Positions 41,869-55,176 of a stretch of DNA of 64,000 bases are shown piece after piece. Each line of letters opens with the position of its first letter. Positions within the stretch are counted from its first letter, which is position 1. The position numbers were made by a program, and so were the translations under genes. Origin of the DNA: Forficula auricularia. Lineage: Eukaryota > Arthropoda > Insecta > Dermaptera > Forficulidae. The notes under the pieces are model-generated. The model was not told the origin of the DNA and searched no databases. It worked only from the letters and a program-made list of their open reading frames with translations. The DNA lies in contig JALMQS010000104.1 in NCBI GenBank assembly GCA_024734495.1, positions 496,001 through 560,000 of the forward strand, read 5' to 3'.

Positions 41869-42940
41869 AAAGGAGGAAGGATTCCAATAAATTACACCTT
41901 ATTTGGATATGTGTTAATTTTTTCTTTCCTGACTACCCCTGGGCTGCCTTCCATTACCTTCAATTATACTTTTTATAATATTGCTATTATTTTTAGAAAG
42001 AGAGATGTTTATATTAAAAAAAATTAACAGAAAATGGAGAAACAAAAATATCCAAAACATGTATTAAGAAAAATACAGTTTTAATAATTTTTTTGATTTT
42101 AAGACGAAATCATTTAAATAAAAGTAAACGATTATTTCTGTATATAAATTATTAATTATTCAGACTCAGCTAAATTCAAAAGAAATCATGGATATTAATT
42201 TAAAATTAGCTAGGCAAAGTTATATATAGAATAAGAATGCATCAATCAATAGGAGAAACTTACTATTAGGAGAAAAGATCCTAATCCTAGTGGTAGCAGA
42301 TGATGGAGGATCAGCTCACAGGAGATGGAGATTTCCAGAGAAGAAGAATTAATCTAAAAAGAGCAAATAAAATAAATAAATAAGAGGGTAGAAATGAATA
42401 TGTGCAAGAAGGAGGGAACTTATAGGTGAGGCGTAAAGATTCAAGGGCCATGAGGTCCCTTGTTCCTTGCGTTGGACCCGAATGTGGTTAAAAAAATTAT
42501 GTCAAGAAAAGATATTTTATATTTAAAGGTTGCTTTTAATAACTGAGGATTAAATGGAAGGCAATCAGTCCAAGGATATATACTATATATACCGGGTGAG
42601 TTTTTTTATCTTGAGACAGTCTTATAACTCAAAAAAGGTGCATTTTATGAAAAAAAGTTTCAAATAAAAGTTTATTTATATCTAGGGGGAAACTAAACTA
42701 CGTTATTGTTTGTTTACTTAGAACAAGTTTTCAAGGGTATTTCAAGGTCAACTTCTGTTTTTTAAATGGAAACCTATATATTTGTTTACATATTCTGAAT
42801 CTACAAAAAAACTGAACAACTTTCATAAGAACTATTTTTTTATTCGACATCAAATAAACAAAATATTAAATCAATCAGAAAAACCCCTAATAATTATTTT
42901 TAACAATTATTCAGCTTAATTATCAAATAATAATGATTAA

Positions 42941-44515
42941 ACCGACGATATCCCTGCCATTCTCATTAAAAAATGTGCCCCTGAACTTGCTCCTATCCAA
43001 ATTATACAATCTCTCCTATAACTCTGGAATATTTCCGGAAGCCTGGAGAACTAGCCAGAATCCAACCAATTAAGAAAAAAGGCGATTCTTCCAACATAAA
43101 AAACTATCGACCCATAGCAATCACTTCTGTCTTATCCAAAATTATGGAAAAGGCCATCAACGAGCAAGTTCTACGACACTTAGAGTCAAATAAATTTATC
43201 CACGATAGGCAATACGGCTTCAGGCAATCCCGGTCGACAGGTGACATCCTAGCATATGTAACTCATATCTGGAACAAAACCTTGGAGGCCGGGAATGAGA
43301 CCCTCGCGGTAGCTTTAGACATTTCAAAAGCCTTCGATATGGTCTGGCACAAAAATCTTCTTGCCAAATTGACCTCCGTCGGCCTTGCACCGAAACTCTG
43401 TAAGTTGCTCGAAAGTTTTCTTTCAGACCGTAGTATTAAGGTTGTCATCGATGGAATATCATCTTCCCCCTTCCACACCAACGCTGGAGTTCCTCAGGGA
43501 TCGGTTATCTCCCCTACGCTTTTTCTTATCTATATCAACGACCTTCTAAACTTGCCCTCCAATCCGGTACATTGTTACGCAGATGACAGCACCCTACATA
43601 ACGCCCCTGCATCGCATAAAAACCGTGCAGACATTGCCTCTTCAATTAATTTAGACTTATGCAAACTTAAAAACTGGGGATCCCAAAACTTAGTTAACTT
43701 CAATGCAGGGAAAACTCAGTGTTGCCTTATTTCTAGGCGCGTCGACAGAAACCTCCCAAATATATCATTCGACTCAAACTCACTAGAATTCAGGGATAAA
43801 ATTTCAATGCTAGGCGTAACTCTAGGGTCTGACCTTTCATGGAATGACCATATCTCAACCACTGCTAAAGCTGCAGCGCGCAAGCTTGGTCTCCTATTTA
43901 GGTCTAGACGCTGTTATACTCCCAGTCAACTCCTTATGCTGTATAAGGCTCAAATTCGTCCCTGTCTCGAATATGGCTCTCATCTGTGGAGGGGTGCCTC
44001 CAAGCATTCTCTTGCCACACTGGATGCAATTCAGAAGCGAGCAATTAAACTAATAGGAGAACCGGCTCTAACCAACTCACTCGACTCCCTGGCTCACCGA
44101 AGAACCGTTTCTGCCCTTTCCCTGTACTACAGATACTATCACGGTGTCTGTTCAGTCGAGCTGAAATCAATTATCCCCCCTAATGCCCTCTTTACGCGAA
44201 ACACGCGGTTTTCTAACGCTCAGCACCCCTTCGCTGTCAAATTGGATAAAATTCGAACAAGCGCTTTCGCCAACTCTTTTATCCCTTTGACCTCCAGAGA
44301 CTGGAACTCGCTCCCTGCCACCATCTTTCCCGCGACCTATAACCTTCAGCTATTTAAGACCCGTATCCACAGATACCTTCGACCCCCGCCCAACCCATAA
44401 AATTCTTTCTTCTTCTTTTCACGATGGAGGGGCCAACCCAGGCCTTTAGGGGTTGCACCTTTTTTGGTGTAACTCCTTCTCTCATCATTATCATAAAAAA
44501 AAAAAAAAAAAAAAA
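42941..44515 (+). mobile_element. Jockey/CR1-like LINE, right arm
   Basis: Mirror of 15855-17430: 5'-truncated at ACCGACGATATCCC, 3' UTR with GATGGAGGGGCCAACCCAGG and a poly-A tail of about 20 bases. Confidence 0.88.
43144..44400 (+). pseudogene. LINE reverse transcriptase fragment, right arm
   Basis: The 418-residue translation is identical to that of 15971-17227, with RT motifs LDISKAFDMVWH, GVPQGSVISPTLF and CYADDST. Upstream (42941-43143) the RT continues out of frame. Identity of the two copies over 1.25 kb, compared with visible differences farther out, shows that the arms are not uniformly diverged. Confidence 0.88.
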
Positions 44516-45410
44516 TTAATTATTAAATAAATAATTATTAAATCGAAAAGTCAAAACAATGAAAATAAGTATTTATAAAACTTCATCATACACAGATTTA
44601 AGAGATTATTTTCTACTTATTAGAACTACTTAAAATTCTTGAGTTTAAAAAAGTTGATTTCTCGTGTCAATCCAGTAGATAGTTATATTGTATTACTATA
44701 ATAAAAATAGATCATTTTTTTGTTTTAGACAGAATTATCATAAAATGGTCATAATTTATGGTGAATGTGGAAGAAGTGTTATGGGGCTGCCATTGAAATG
44801 GATGCCGAGCGTTTTTCTGATAGGAATACACCCTTCCAAGCCTTATTTTATGGTGTTGTAAATCTGTTTAAAAAAATATTAGGAAATGTAAAGGAATTCA
44901 TCCTAATTAAATATTTGATCATTATTATATGATAATTAAGTTGAATAATTGTTAAAAATAATTATTAGGTTTTTTTCTGAGATATAATTGATTTAATACT
45001 TTGTTTATTTGATGTCGAATAAAAAAATAGTTCTTATGAAAGTTGTTCAGTTTTTTTCGTAGATTCAGAATATGTAAATAAATATATAGGATTCCATTAA
45101 AAAAAAAGGAAATTGACCTTGAAATACCCTTGAAAGCTTGTTCTAGGTAAACAAACAATAGCGTAGTTTAGTTTCCACTCCATATAAATAAACTTTTATT
45201 TGAAACTTGTTTTCATATAATGCACTGTTTTTGAGTTATAAGACTGTCTCAAGATAAAAAACTCATCCGGTATATACTATATAAAGATGATTACCATAAA
45301 AAATTTATTGGAACTTTTTCTTTTTATACTTTTGAACTGGAATTTCGGATGATCTTCGCTCCCTCTTCAGAGTTTAAAAGGTCAATGAAGGAAGCATGTA
45401 ATAATTTTCC

Positions 45411-45466
45411 TTCATTTGAACCCTGAAGAAGGAGGAAAGATCATACGAAATGTCGGTTAAAAAGTA
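45411..45466 (+). ncRNA. Degenerate hammerhead motif (copy B, right arm)
   Basis: CTGAAGA at 45423-45429, GAAA at 45447-45450, TGTC then GGTT pairing with AACC upstream. Stem II is broken (GGAGG opposite CATAC). Confidence 0.55.
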
Positions 45467-45944
45467 TAAAAAGAAAAGGTTCCAATATATTTTCTTTTGT
45501 TGCGAAACATCCATCTTTTTATTTATCCTTGGATCTTGGGATTGTCTTCCATTCAATCCTCAGTTCTATATCTATAAGTCTGTCTCCAAGAAATCACATC
45601 GATTTAGTTGCTTTTAATATTTTTCAATTCATGCAAGAATGTCAGCTTTAATAGATATTTCTCACCAATTTGCGGTATCTTCAGGATATAATAGATATTG
45701 ATTGAGGAAAAAGTAAAAATTTTAGGACTAGGTCGCCAGATAATTCTGCTCTGGTACTAAGCTTAAATATAATAAACTAATAAAAAATTTATAGTCTTTA
45801 TTTATCGAAGAAAAGAAATTCCGGCCAAAATCTCGGTTTAATATATTTATTCAGCCTTCTGCTGACGTTTTCGATCCTGAGAGCTAAGGCTAGTAAATAT
45901 AATTAGTAGAGATTGTGGTGTTGGTGCAAGGTGAAACATCTTTA

Positions 45945-46118
45945 ATAAAGATAAGAGTAAATAAATATTATATTTAATATTGATTTACTATGAGTTAAGG
46001 ATACTAGGTCACTTATTTCCACATTAAAAAAATTTAATGTGAAATAAGTGACCTAGTACCACTTTTTAGCTCATAGTAAATCAATATTAAATATAATATT
46101 TATTTACTCTTATCTTTA
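45945..46118. repeat. ~170-bp palindrome, right arm
   Basis: Mirror of 14261-14433. Preceded on the plus strand by GTGGTGTTGGTGCAAGGTGA, the hammerhead-family head. Confidence 0.7.
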
Positions 46119-46155
46119 CTAGTAAATATATATTAAATCATCAAACAAATTGTGA

Positions 46156-48445
46156 AGTTAATTTTCTCATTAATATATCAAAGAATAATTAACACATTAA
46201 CGCGAAGCGATGCTGGATTACAGCCAAATGGATCATATCTTTTTCATCTCTCTTGGTTTAGACTTAAGACTCAGCAGACTCTAATAGTTTCAACCCAGCA
46301 GTAGTCTCGCGATATACCGGGTGAGTTTTTTATCTTGAGACAGTCTTATCATTCACAAACAGTGCATTAAATGGAAAAAAGTTTCAAATAAAAGTTTATT
46401 TTTATCGAGGGGGAAACTAAACTACGATATTGTTTGTCGACTTAGAACAAGCTTTCAAGGGTATTTCAACGTCAAGTTCTGTTTTTTAAATAGAACCCTA
46501 TATTTTTCTATACGTCTACTTAATCTACATAAAATTCTAAACAACTTTGATAAGAACTATTTTTTTTATTCGACATTAAATAAATAATGTATGTGAGCTA
46601 AACAAAAAGTGGACACAATTGCTATACTGTGAAATCAACGAAAGTGTAAAATTCCCAATAAATAGTGATTATCTTTTGTCCTTGTGTGAGTGCAGTGAAA
46701 AAGTTGTGATGGCTCTTCAGAGATTTGTATTAAGGGCTAGTGTAAATATTTAAAATTATAAAATAATACAAAGAATGTGATTGGCTAAATGGTTCTGACC
46801 AAAAGCCAGGAAGGGGAAAAAAAACCTTCTCCCTTTAAAAAAAAAAAATAAATAAATAAATAATGTAATAATAATTAATAATTTAATAATTTTTCGACAC
46901 TGTTCTGAGACATTCCAGAATTTATTGCAAGTCTTCTGGATGAATTCCAGTTCCAATTTCCTTATTTTGGCCTGTTCTAGTTTCTTCGTAGCCTTTACAT
47001 TTCCTCAATCAAATGAAGCTTGTGAGGGTATATTCCTATCAGGAAAACGATCGGCATTCATTTCAATGGCAGCCCCATAACACTTCTTCCACTTCCACCG
47101 CAAAAATTTAGACCATTTTAATTCTGTGTTCAACAAAAAAATGCTCCATTTTTATTATGGTAATACAAATATAACTATCCACTGGATTGACACGAGAAAT
47201 AAACTTTTTTAAACTCAAGAATTTTAACTAGTTCTATTAAGTAGAAAATAATCTCTTAAATCTGAGTATAAAGAAGTTTTAATATCATTATAAACACTTA
47301 TTTTCATTGTTGTGACTTTTCGATTTAATGATTATTTATTTAATAATTAATTGTTTAATCATTATTATTTGAAAATTAAGTTAAATAATTGTTAAAAATA
47401 ATTATTAAGATTTTTTTTGAGATCTAATTAATTCATGTATTTTGTTTATTTGATGTGTACAAAAATAGTTCTTATGAAAGGGTTCAGTTTTTTTGTAGAA
47501 TCAAGTAGACGTATATGAAAAATATAGGGTTCTATTTAAAAACAAGAACTTGACATTAAAATACCCTTGAAAGCTTGTTCTAGGTCGACAAACAATAGAG
47601 TAGTTTAGTTTCCCTCTCGATATAAACAAACTTTTATTTGAAACTTTTTTCCATATAATGCACTGTTTTTGAATTATAAGACTGTCTCAAGATAAATAAA
47701 CTGCAACGGATCGTTGCTAAACTTTATCCAAATTCATTTGAAATATTAATATGTTCTTGAGTAAAGTACATTAAAATATAATTTTACTAAAAACTTTATT
47801 TAACCTTTTTTGTGGCCCCCAAGGTACTTAATTAGGATATTAAATTTCATCAAAATTGGTTAAGTCATTTTCAAGATATTTAGAAAAAACTAAGAAAGTA
47901 CTGAAATAAAGTACTAATGTTTGTGGACCAATATGTACCAAAAACTAATCAGCGCTTCATTTTGTTAAACTAATGGTAGGTTTTCAATTTCATTTCAATC
48001 AGCGCAAAGGTGTGGAAAATCGTGGACGAAAAAAACGATAACACACACACACTAGGTCCCTCCCCAATGCACCTCCAAAAAAAATGGCGCGCATGGCCTC
48101 TCGACGAGATTCCAGGTAATTTTGGCTTAAAACCGTCACGTGCTAAAAATCAATCTCATTGAATACTTCAATTTGTGACCTTAATTGGAGTCTATGGGTT
48201 CCGCAAGTCTTTACCTGGGGACACTTCGAAGTCGGCGCTTGCCGCGAGACGAGATTACAATACTTTCTCCCATGCTTCGCATTGGATAAAAGTAAAAACT
48301 CACCAGGTATCTCTTGTTTAAAAAGCGCGATCAAAAACAATTCTCGTTAATGTGTTAATTATTCTTTGATATATTAATGAGAAAATTAACTTCATTATTT
48401 CAAGTTAGAAATATATAAATTCGGATATTATTTTCACTTAATATT
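46156..48445. mobile_element. Split GATCGCGC-family foldback, right arm
   Basis: Mirror of 11935-14220; halves separated by P1 (46317-48307). Confidence 0.7.
46317..48307 (-). mobile_element. Long-TIR TA-inserting element P1, right arm
   Basis: CCGGGTGAG at 46317 and CACCAGG ending at 48307, bordered by TA. The DUF4817-like remnant is on the minus strand near 46940-47110. Confidence 0.7.
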
Positions 48446-48512
48446 TGACAAAAATCATCTGCATTCGATTCGCGATCGAATCAAACAAATACAGGAAACT
48501 TATGATTTCTAA

Positions 48513-48645
48513 CAAATTGTCGTCATTTATTATACAATTTTCCAAAGCATTCATCACAATTTTAGTTTTAGTTCCCGAAGTGGGATTGGAATGCTTTGGA
48601 AAATTGTATAATAAATGTTCATACTAAAATAAGGACAATTTGTTG
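48513..48645. repeat. Hairpin, right arm
   Basis: Mirror of 11734-11866 with the same 28-bp stem. Confidence 0.7.
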
Positions 48646-49033
48646 GAAGATTTAATATACACTCAAAAGAAATTGATAATTTTTAGATAAAATGAATAAG
48701 TACAATGTTAAAAAATATTTCATATTATGACTAGATACCTAGGTAATTAAAAAAATTATTTCTAAAGCGAAAATGGTATTTTAATTTTTTTGGCTTAATA
48801 AATATAATTTTAAAAAACAGAAAATTATAACGAGCTATCTATTAAAATAAAAAAAAATATGATTAATTAAAAAAATGTCTTTTTATGTCTCTTATATGAG
48901 CTTTTATACGATAAAAGTAAGAACAGTTTCGAAGACAAAGAATAAATGATTGATTTTTCATTAAATTCGTTTTTTTTTATTTTCGATATAATATTAAGTT
49001 TCCATGAATTAATCGAAAGTGTTAACATTTTAA

Positions 49034-49128
49034 TTTTTTTTTTTTTTTTTTTTTTATGACAATGATGAGAGAAGGAGTTGACACCAAAAGGTGCAACCCC
49101 TAAAAGCCTCCGCTGGCCCCTCCATCGT
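49034..49128 (-). mobile_element. LINE 3' end, right arm
   Basis: Mirror of 11251-11345. Flanking 48646-49033 and 49129-49768 are non-coding. Confidence 0.85.
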
Positions 49129-50086
49129 TGTAAGCTATGTAGAAGGACTAAAACATATTTTTAAGTATCATGTATTCTTAAATTCGTAAGGAAAATATTA
49201 TTAAAGTCTGAAATACTTCATTTTAACTTTTGAATAAATTGCCAAACTGCCGCCCCTGAAAATTTGCAAGCCTATTTAGTCTATTTAAAAATACGGCTCT
49301 GAGATAATTAAACTCTATAAAGATTACAATTGAAACGATATTATGAGTTTACTAGAAAGCTAAACACTTAAAAACGTATGAAAGATATAATTTTTCAAAT
49401 GAGTATAATAATTTGGCCACCCACTGTACTTCAGTTAGAATTTGTTTCTGATCATAGAGTCAAAGACTATTCAAACTTATATATGAGCCGTTTTGAAAGT
49501 GGAATAAGACCAATTTTGAAAAAAGGAGTTAATGTCAGTTTCAGTTAGACATAGATGTCTTCTTTTCATATTATCACACTCAATAGAGTACAATATCATC
49601 ATGAATTCGTCAAAATAAAAGTATCGAAATATATATAAATATGTGTATTTATAAAAATATAAATACAAATATCTCGAAATAAGAAACACTGGACTTAAGC
49701 CACTCAAAATAAAAGGCTCGTATAAGTTTGATCAAAATATAATTTAAGGATTTTTCTAAATAATATACAATATACGATATACTTACTTCTTTTGCATAAT
49801 GATGGTAAGTGATCCGAGTATGCTTTTGTCTTCAGTTTGAATACAATTTTTGAATGTTAAAGATGAATTTAAAATAGAAGCCAAATGGATTTAAGAGAGA
49901 GAACCAGTTTTCACAGCAGCCAGCCATAATTGAGAGTATTGAATCTGAAAAATAATAAACAATTGTTTTAATAAAATGCAGATGAAACTACTTGATTTAG
50001 TGTCAATTATAGAATAGTAGATATAGATATAGGTATTCAGTTTTCAGATAGAGTCAAAGGCTATTCTAACTTAGTAAAGTTTGATC

Positions 50087-50519
50087 AAAAATTGTATATA
50101 AAATGAATAATTTTTAAAGAGTTAGGTGTCGGTTCAAGGCGAGGGGTGAACCGTGATTTGAATTAGGTGTCTTTGGAATTATGTGGAATTCATTAGATAA
50201 TGCCCCTTCATCTATTGTCTTCTACTTGGAAATGAAAGTGGAAGTGGATGTAGGTGTACACGATATTAGGTCGCGGTTCACCTCTCGGTTCAAGGTGAAA
50301 CATTTTTTATGAAACCTACCTTGAAATTGAGTGGATATTGATGAGGCAGTCAAAAAAAGAAGAAGATAATTCCCCCCTTCGTCATGGGAATAGCCTCCGA
50401 AACGTCGGTTTATGAATAATAAGATAGTATAAATTATCTTCTTCTTTTTTTGGACTGCCTCATCAATATCCACTCAATTTCACTTATCAGTCCGTCTCCA
50501 AAAATTAGTTCTACCTTGA
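50087..50519 (+). mobile_element. Hammerhead-family foldback A, right arm
   Basis: Plus-strand order: GAGTTAGGTGTCGGTTCAAG head, MITE, TGAAACATTTTTTATGAAAC, stem, tip with CCTCCGAAACGTCGG but no CTGANGA, inverse stem, CAGTCCGTCTCC tail. The 330-bp direct repeats of this arm are at about 49769-50109 and 54049-54384. Confidence 0.7.
50140..50287. mobile_element. 148-bp MITE with 8-bp TSD, right arm
   Basis: CGAGGGGTGAACCGTGA and TCGCGGTTCACCTCTCG bordered by GTTCAAGG on both sides. Confidence 0.85.
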
Positions 50520-51110
50520 AATTTTACTTATTTTTTTTATTATAAAATGAATCGCTTCATGCAAAAAGGGGTCCAGTCCAAATTTTACAAAAATGAGTTA
50601 AATGTCTTTTCATATAGAATTTTCTGTATTTACCTCGATTTATACTAAAAGAACAACAGTCCAATGACTCTGTATGTGAAATAATAGGTGTGTAGGCAAG
50701 TAATTCATGCATAAAGAGCATCAGTCTTGGACCATGAATCTTTTTGGTTGCCACATCTGCAGGATATATTTCCGCAAGGATTGATTGATGGTTCACATTT
50801 GCTGACCAGAAAGAAGGCCTAGAAGTGATGAAAGTGCTAGAATTAACTCAAATTCGTATAAATATTATATCTTAGTTGACAAAGTGAAACAAGTGTGTTT
50901 GAAGGCATTTTTATCACTTTATGCAGTTTCTGTTAAACGTGTAAGACGATTACAAAACTTAGCAGTTGTAGGAAAGCGTCCTTGAGATAACTGAGGAAAA
51001 TGTCCTAGCTCAATTTCAAGTTTTCACTCTTTTTCACTATAAAGGTGAAGTATTAGTGAATAAGTTCATTGATGGAGGAGATCTACATACACTCACTCTA
51101 ACGTTATCAG

Positions 51111-52334
51111 TAGAGACCGGATTACTATGCAATTGCATTTTTGTTCGCCGCCACATACGACCCAGGGGATCAATTATCTATACAAATCATGTATCTATCT
51201 AGAATACTATGGGTTAAATTTTATACTGCATATTGATGCATAAAATTGCATATTTGAAGGATTTTTTGTCAAATATTTCATATTTCGCGCCAAATACAGA
51301 TTTTTTAAAAGTAAATTTTCGGAGAAAGAATGAAAAAAATGAAGAAATCAAACAGGAGGACACTAATTTAAATTCGAAGAAAACTGAAATAGGCCTCAAC
51401 GACAAGAGTGTAGTGTTGGACTACGAAGGAATTACAAAGGATGTAAACGTAGCTACAAAACAACAACCCACTCATTTTTCTTTTTATTCAGTTGTGCTTT
51501 GATTTGACTAGATACTTTCCTCTACACGAAAATGACGAAAAGTTTCCACTGGGGTTTTAAGTTACTTTAAATTTTCCCCTATTACGTCTGAGGATGTGGA
51601 GCGCTCCTTTTCATAGTATAAATCAATTTTAAGTGACCGTAAACATAATAACCTGAAGATCATTTAGAAAAATACTTGTAAACATAAATTATTCACAATT
51701 ACAATCAAATTTTAATTATTTTTGAGATCCTTTGTTAATTATTTCTTTCTTTTTTTTTTAACGACCTTCGGGATATTTTGGACATTGAGTGTTCGTGTGT
51801 GTGTGTTTAAGTGTGTGTAAATTAGTGTAGTGATCAGATTATAGCCGGTCAAATATTTGCAAATAAAAGCAATACAATACAATCGTGTCTGTTAAATAAA
51901 ATTACCTCTCTCCCCCTCCCCCCCCACCCTCATAATTTTTCGTTCACATTTTTTGAAACATTGTTATATTTATTATGTTGATTTTATTCAAGTTCACTTA
52001 GTATTTCTTTGAATTTAAAAATTGTTTAAATATATTAAATATATGTAATGAGAATTTCGGGCAATTTTTTACGCAATAAAAGTAGATATTTTACACTTGG
52101 TGTCTATAGCTTACTTTATCATTTTATTCTTTCATAGGACTCCTTCAAATATATAGTATTTTTGTCTTCAATTTTAATTTTTTAGAGCATAAAAAAATTT
52201 ATTTTGCCAATTTTTACTGCATATATTTGCATATTTCAGTGTATACTGCATATTACTTGCATATTTCAGCCTTTTTAACTGGATATTTTATGGCATATCT
52301 TGGAAGTTTTTACTGCATAAAAATCCGGTCTCTA
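51111..52334 (+). mobile_element. Second hAT transposon, right arm
   Basis: TAGAGACCGG at 51111 and CCGGTCTCTA ending at 52334, bordered by GTTATCAG (51103-51110 and 52335-52342). Mirror of 8045-9266. Confidence 0.9.
51233..51690 (+). pseudogene. hAT transposase remnant, right arm
   Basis: An 89-codon frame (51233-51502), then stops, then SEDVERSFS-stop-YKSILSDR near 51588-51640. This is the better-preserved dimerisation relic of the two arms. Confidence 0.65.
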
Positions 52335-52568
52335 GTTATCAGAAACAGAATTTCTAACACCCCAAAAAATATTGCCTATAGAGATGAAAAAAAGTGCCTT
52401 TATAAAAAGCAAAAGTTGAGGACATAAAAAAAGTAATTTGGTATGTTGATGACATCCATAGGTATGAACTTTTACAAAGAAATACTTTCTTGGCTAACTA
52501 CTCAACAAGGTAGTGAAGAAGATTGAGTAATAATGTTTAATATATGGTATATTTCTAACAATAAACAA

Positions 52569-52828
52569 TATCGTCGCCTTGTGTGTGAGTGTAAACCTGC
52601 TAACTCCAATAAGGAAATTTTACAGGGCAGAGAAAAAACAAACAAAATTTAATATTGTTATTTAGGAAAGAAACTATTTTTCACATTTTTTTTCTACAAC
52701 TTACGATCGTAATTTTAAGTAGCAGTTTTACTTGGACGATGCTGTATCTCTTTTTCTTTCGAACTGTATTAAAATGTCATATATGATAAAAAATGGATTT
52801 AGCAGGTTTACACTCTAAGGCGATGATA
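52569..52828. mobile_element. MITE with ~35-bp TIRs, right arm
   Basis: Mirror of 7552-7810 (TATCGTCGCCTTG ... GGCGATGATA). Confidence 0.65.
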
Positions 52829-53001
52829 TGTTCTTGTAAAAAATGTGACGTTTTATTTATAAAAAACTTGCTTAGATTGTCCTTAAAACTGGTATTTTCT
52901 GCGAAAAGAGCATCAATCTAAAATTTATTTAAAAATTATTGATAAGTGATTTCGTTACACTAATCTAATATAAATATATGCAAATTGTTTACAATCTAAA
53001 C

Positions 53002-53948
53002 CAGGGGTTCCCAACCGGTGGTACGCGGGAACGTTTCAGGTGGTACGCGTGAGTGATGTGAGCAACATGCTATTAATAGCTTCTGTTTTGTTCACAAATA
53101 CAGGAGGAGAATTTATTTGCATTTCCCACTCTATCATCATTTTTTGAAGAAAATGAAATATCTCCAAAGCCAGATGTGGTTGCAGATATCATTGTTCACT
53201 TGGAAGGTCTTCAAAAAAGCTTTAAGAAGTATTTCTCTGAAGATTATTCAAAAGTGGGCTGGATCATAAATCCTTTTTCGGGAACCTCACCAAATGAATT
53301 GGAACTAAAAGAAAGTTTTATCGATCTTACAGAAGATAGTTCCATGAAAGATTATTTTAAAGAGAAATCTTTAATTAACTTCTGGATCGGATGTAAAACC
53401 GAGTACCCTTTGATCTTCCGGCAAGCTCTGCAATTTTTGATGCCATTTGTTACGAGTTACATGTGTGAGAGTGGATTTTCTGAACTCTTGTACATAAAAA
53501 ATAAACATAGAAGCAGAATAAGTGTTGAAGAGGATTTAAGAGTGAAGATAAGTTCCATTACTCCTAATGTTGATATTTTAATCACAGGCAAACAACAACA
53601 AGTTTCGCACTAAAGACTATAAAAGTATATTTTGTATGATGATTAATTTTTTGCTGAGTTTGTACTAATTTTTTATTTGTATGTTTTTAGACCTATGGGT
53701 AATAAATAAAACTGTAAATTAATACCATTTTAATCTTTTTATTTCTCCTTTATTATAAGCATGTTATAAATAAATAAATATCTAGCCATTAAATATGAAG
53801 TTTTCTCAGGAATTTAATTCAAAAAGCCTTTGAACACTTTTAGAAGAGTAAATATTATACGTTTATTAAAATATTTAGGTCTGGTGGTACGCCAAAATTT
53901 CTCAAAAAGTCAAGTGGTACGCAGGTGCAAAAAGGTTGGGAACCCCTG
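53002..53948 (+). mobile_element. First hAT transposon, right arm
   Basis: CAGGGGTTCCCAACCGG at 53002 and CCCAACC-type inverse ending at 53948, bordered by ATCTAAAC (52994-53001 and 53949-53956). Confidence 0.92.
53100..53613 (+). pseudogene. hAT transposase C-terminus, right arm
   Basis: Open from about 53101 to the stop at 53611-53613, with FVTSYMCESGFSELL and EEDLR. The 145 residues from 53176 on are identical to the left-arm copy. Confidence 0.85.
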
Positions 53949-54413
53949 ATCTAAACAGTGAAAACCGTAAGCATTCATCTTTACTCTTTAACCTTTTTGC
54001 ATGAAGCGATTCAAATAATAAAAGGACCAAAGCCAGAAATGATTTTTTTAATAAATATTTATACGATATACTTACTTCCTTTGCATAATGTTGGTATATC
54101 CTTTTGTCTTCAATTTGAACTCAATTTTTGAATAATAGAGATGAATTTAAAATAGAAACTAAATGGATTTAAGAGAGAGAACCAGTTTTCACAGCAGCCA
54201 GTCATAATTGAGAGTAATGAATCTGAAAAAATAATAAACAATTGTTTTAATAAAATGCAGATGAAAATCTTGATTTTCTATCAATTAAGATATAGATATG
54301 GGTAATTCAGTTTTCAGATAGAGTCAAAGGCTATTCTAACTTAGTAAAGTTTGATCAAAAATTGTATATAAAATAATAAAAGCAAAGCAAGAAATTATAG
54401 TCTCAAACAAATA

Positions 54414-54559
54414 AATAATATATATACAGATATATCATCTCGATATATAGTATATATGTGTGTATGTTTATTTGCATCAAGCAGAGGACAACCTCTTTGT
54501 TTCTCTTTGTGAATCAACAACTCTGCTACTCTCGGCAAAACAAAAACTTTTCAATTAAA
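54414..54559. repeat. Single arm of the 19.1-kb foldback family, right arm
   Basis: Mirror of 5820-5965. Confidence 0.7.
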
Positions 54560-54592
54560 GCAAGAAATGATTTTTTTTAATAAATATATATA

Positions 54593-55176
54593 CAAGGTGT
54601 TTCAGGAGGAATAGTAAATATTTTAGGAGGTGGTACTATAGAGGAACTGCAATATAAAATGCTATATAACATTATTTTTATTGAGTAGAGCTGATTTCAA
54701 TGCATTTTCGTTTCGTGTCTTGGTACACCGGTTGCTATCGACGTATTTATCGAATGTCAGCAGTAGAGTGTTGATGTTCAAGTTGTGGTTTAGTTTACCT
54801 TGAAGTTTTCATTGTGATTTGTTGGCCAAGTCTACTGTACTGTAGCGTGTAATCATGCCGCACGTATTTACAAATGCTGAGTATGCCAATTTGGTTTTTG
54901 TTTATGGATTTTGTAATGGAAACGCTGCTGCTGCTTGTAGAGAATATGGCATACGATTTCCTAATCGCAGATTATCAGATTCAAGAGCGTTTACTCGTGT
55001 GTTCAATACACTGCGTGACACTGGTACAGTGCCCAGCAGTCATATTGCATCTGAACGTGTAACGCTGTATCCCTGTACTCAATAAAAATTGGACACATGT
55101 TATTTGGCATTTTTTATTGCAATTCGTCTATACTACCGCCTCCTAAAATATTTACTATTCCTCCTGAAACACCCTG
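54593..55176 (+). mobile_element. TA-flanked DUF4817 element, right arm
   Basis: CAAGGTGTTTCAGGAGG at 54593 and CCTCCTGAAACACCCTG ending at 55176, TA on both sides. Confidence 0.8.
54855..55085 (+). pseudogene. DUF4817-type DNA-binding domain, right arm
   Basis: 76 residues identical to the left-arm copy (5295-5525). The catalytic domain is absent. Confidence 0.75.

Larger units (their letters stand above)
41590..41961. mobile_element. Hammerhead-family foldback C, right arm
   Basis: Mirror of 18411-18781 with a handful of substitutions and one-base indels in A-runs. Direct-repeat copies of GAATTTAGCTGAGTCTG-type sequence lie at 41536-41588 and 42146-42199 (as their inverse). Confidence 0.85.
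42592..45270 (+). mobile_element. Long-TIR TA-inserting element P2, right arm
   Basis: CCGGGTGAG at 42592 and CTCATCCGG at 45270, each bordered by TA. The DUF4817-like remnant is on the plus strand near 44741-44880, and the LINE lies inside. Confidence 0.75.
42528..45616. mobile_element. Hammerhead-family foldback B, right arm
   Basis: Mirror of 14754-17842. GTTGCTTTTAATA flanks both ends (near 42528-42540 and 45609-45620), supporting a 12-13 bp target duplication. P2 is inserted inside (42592-45270). Confidence 0.7.
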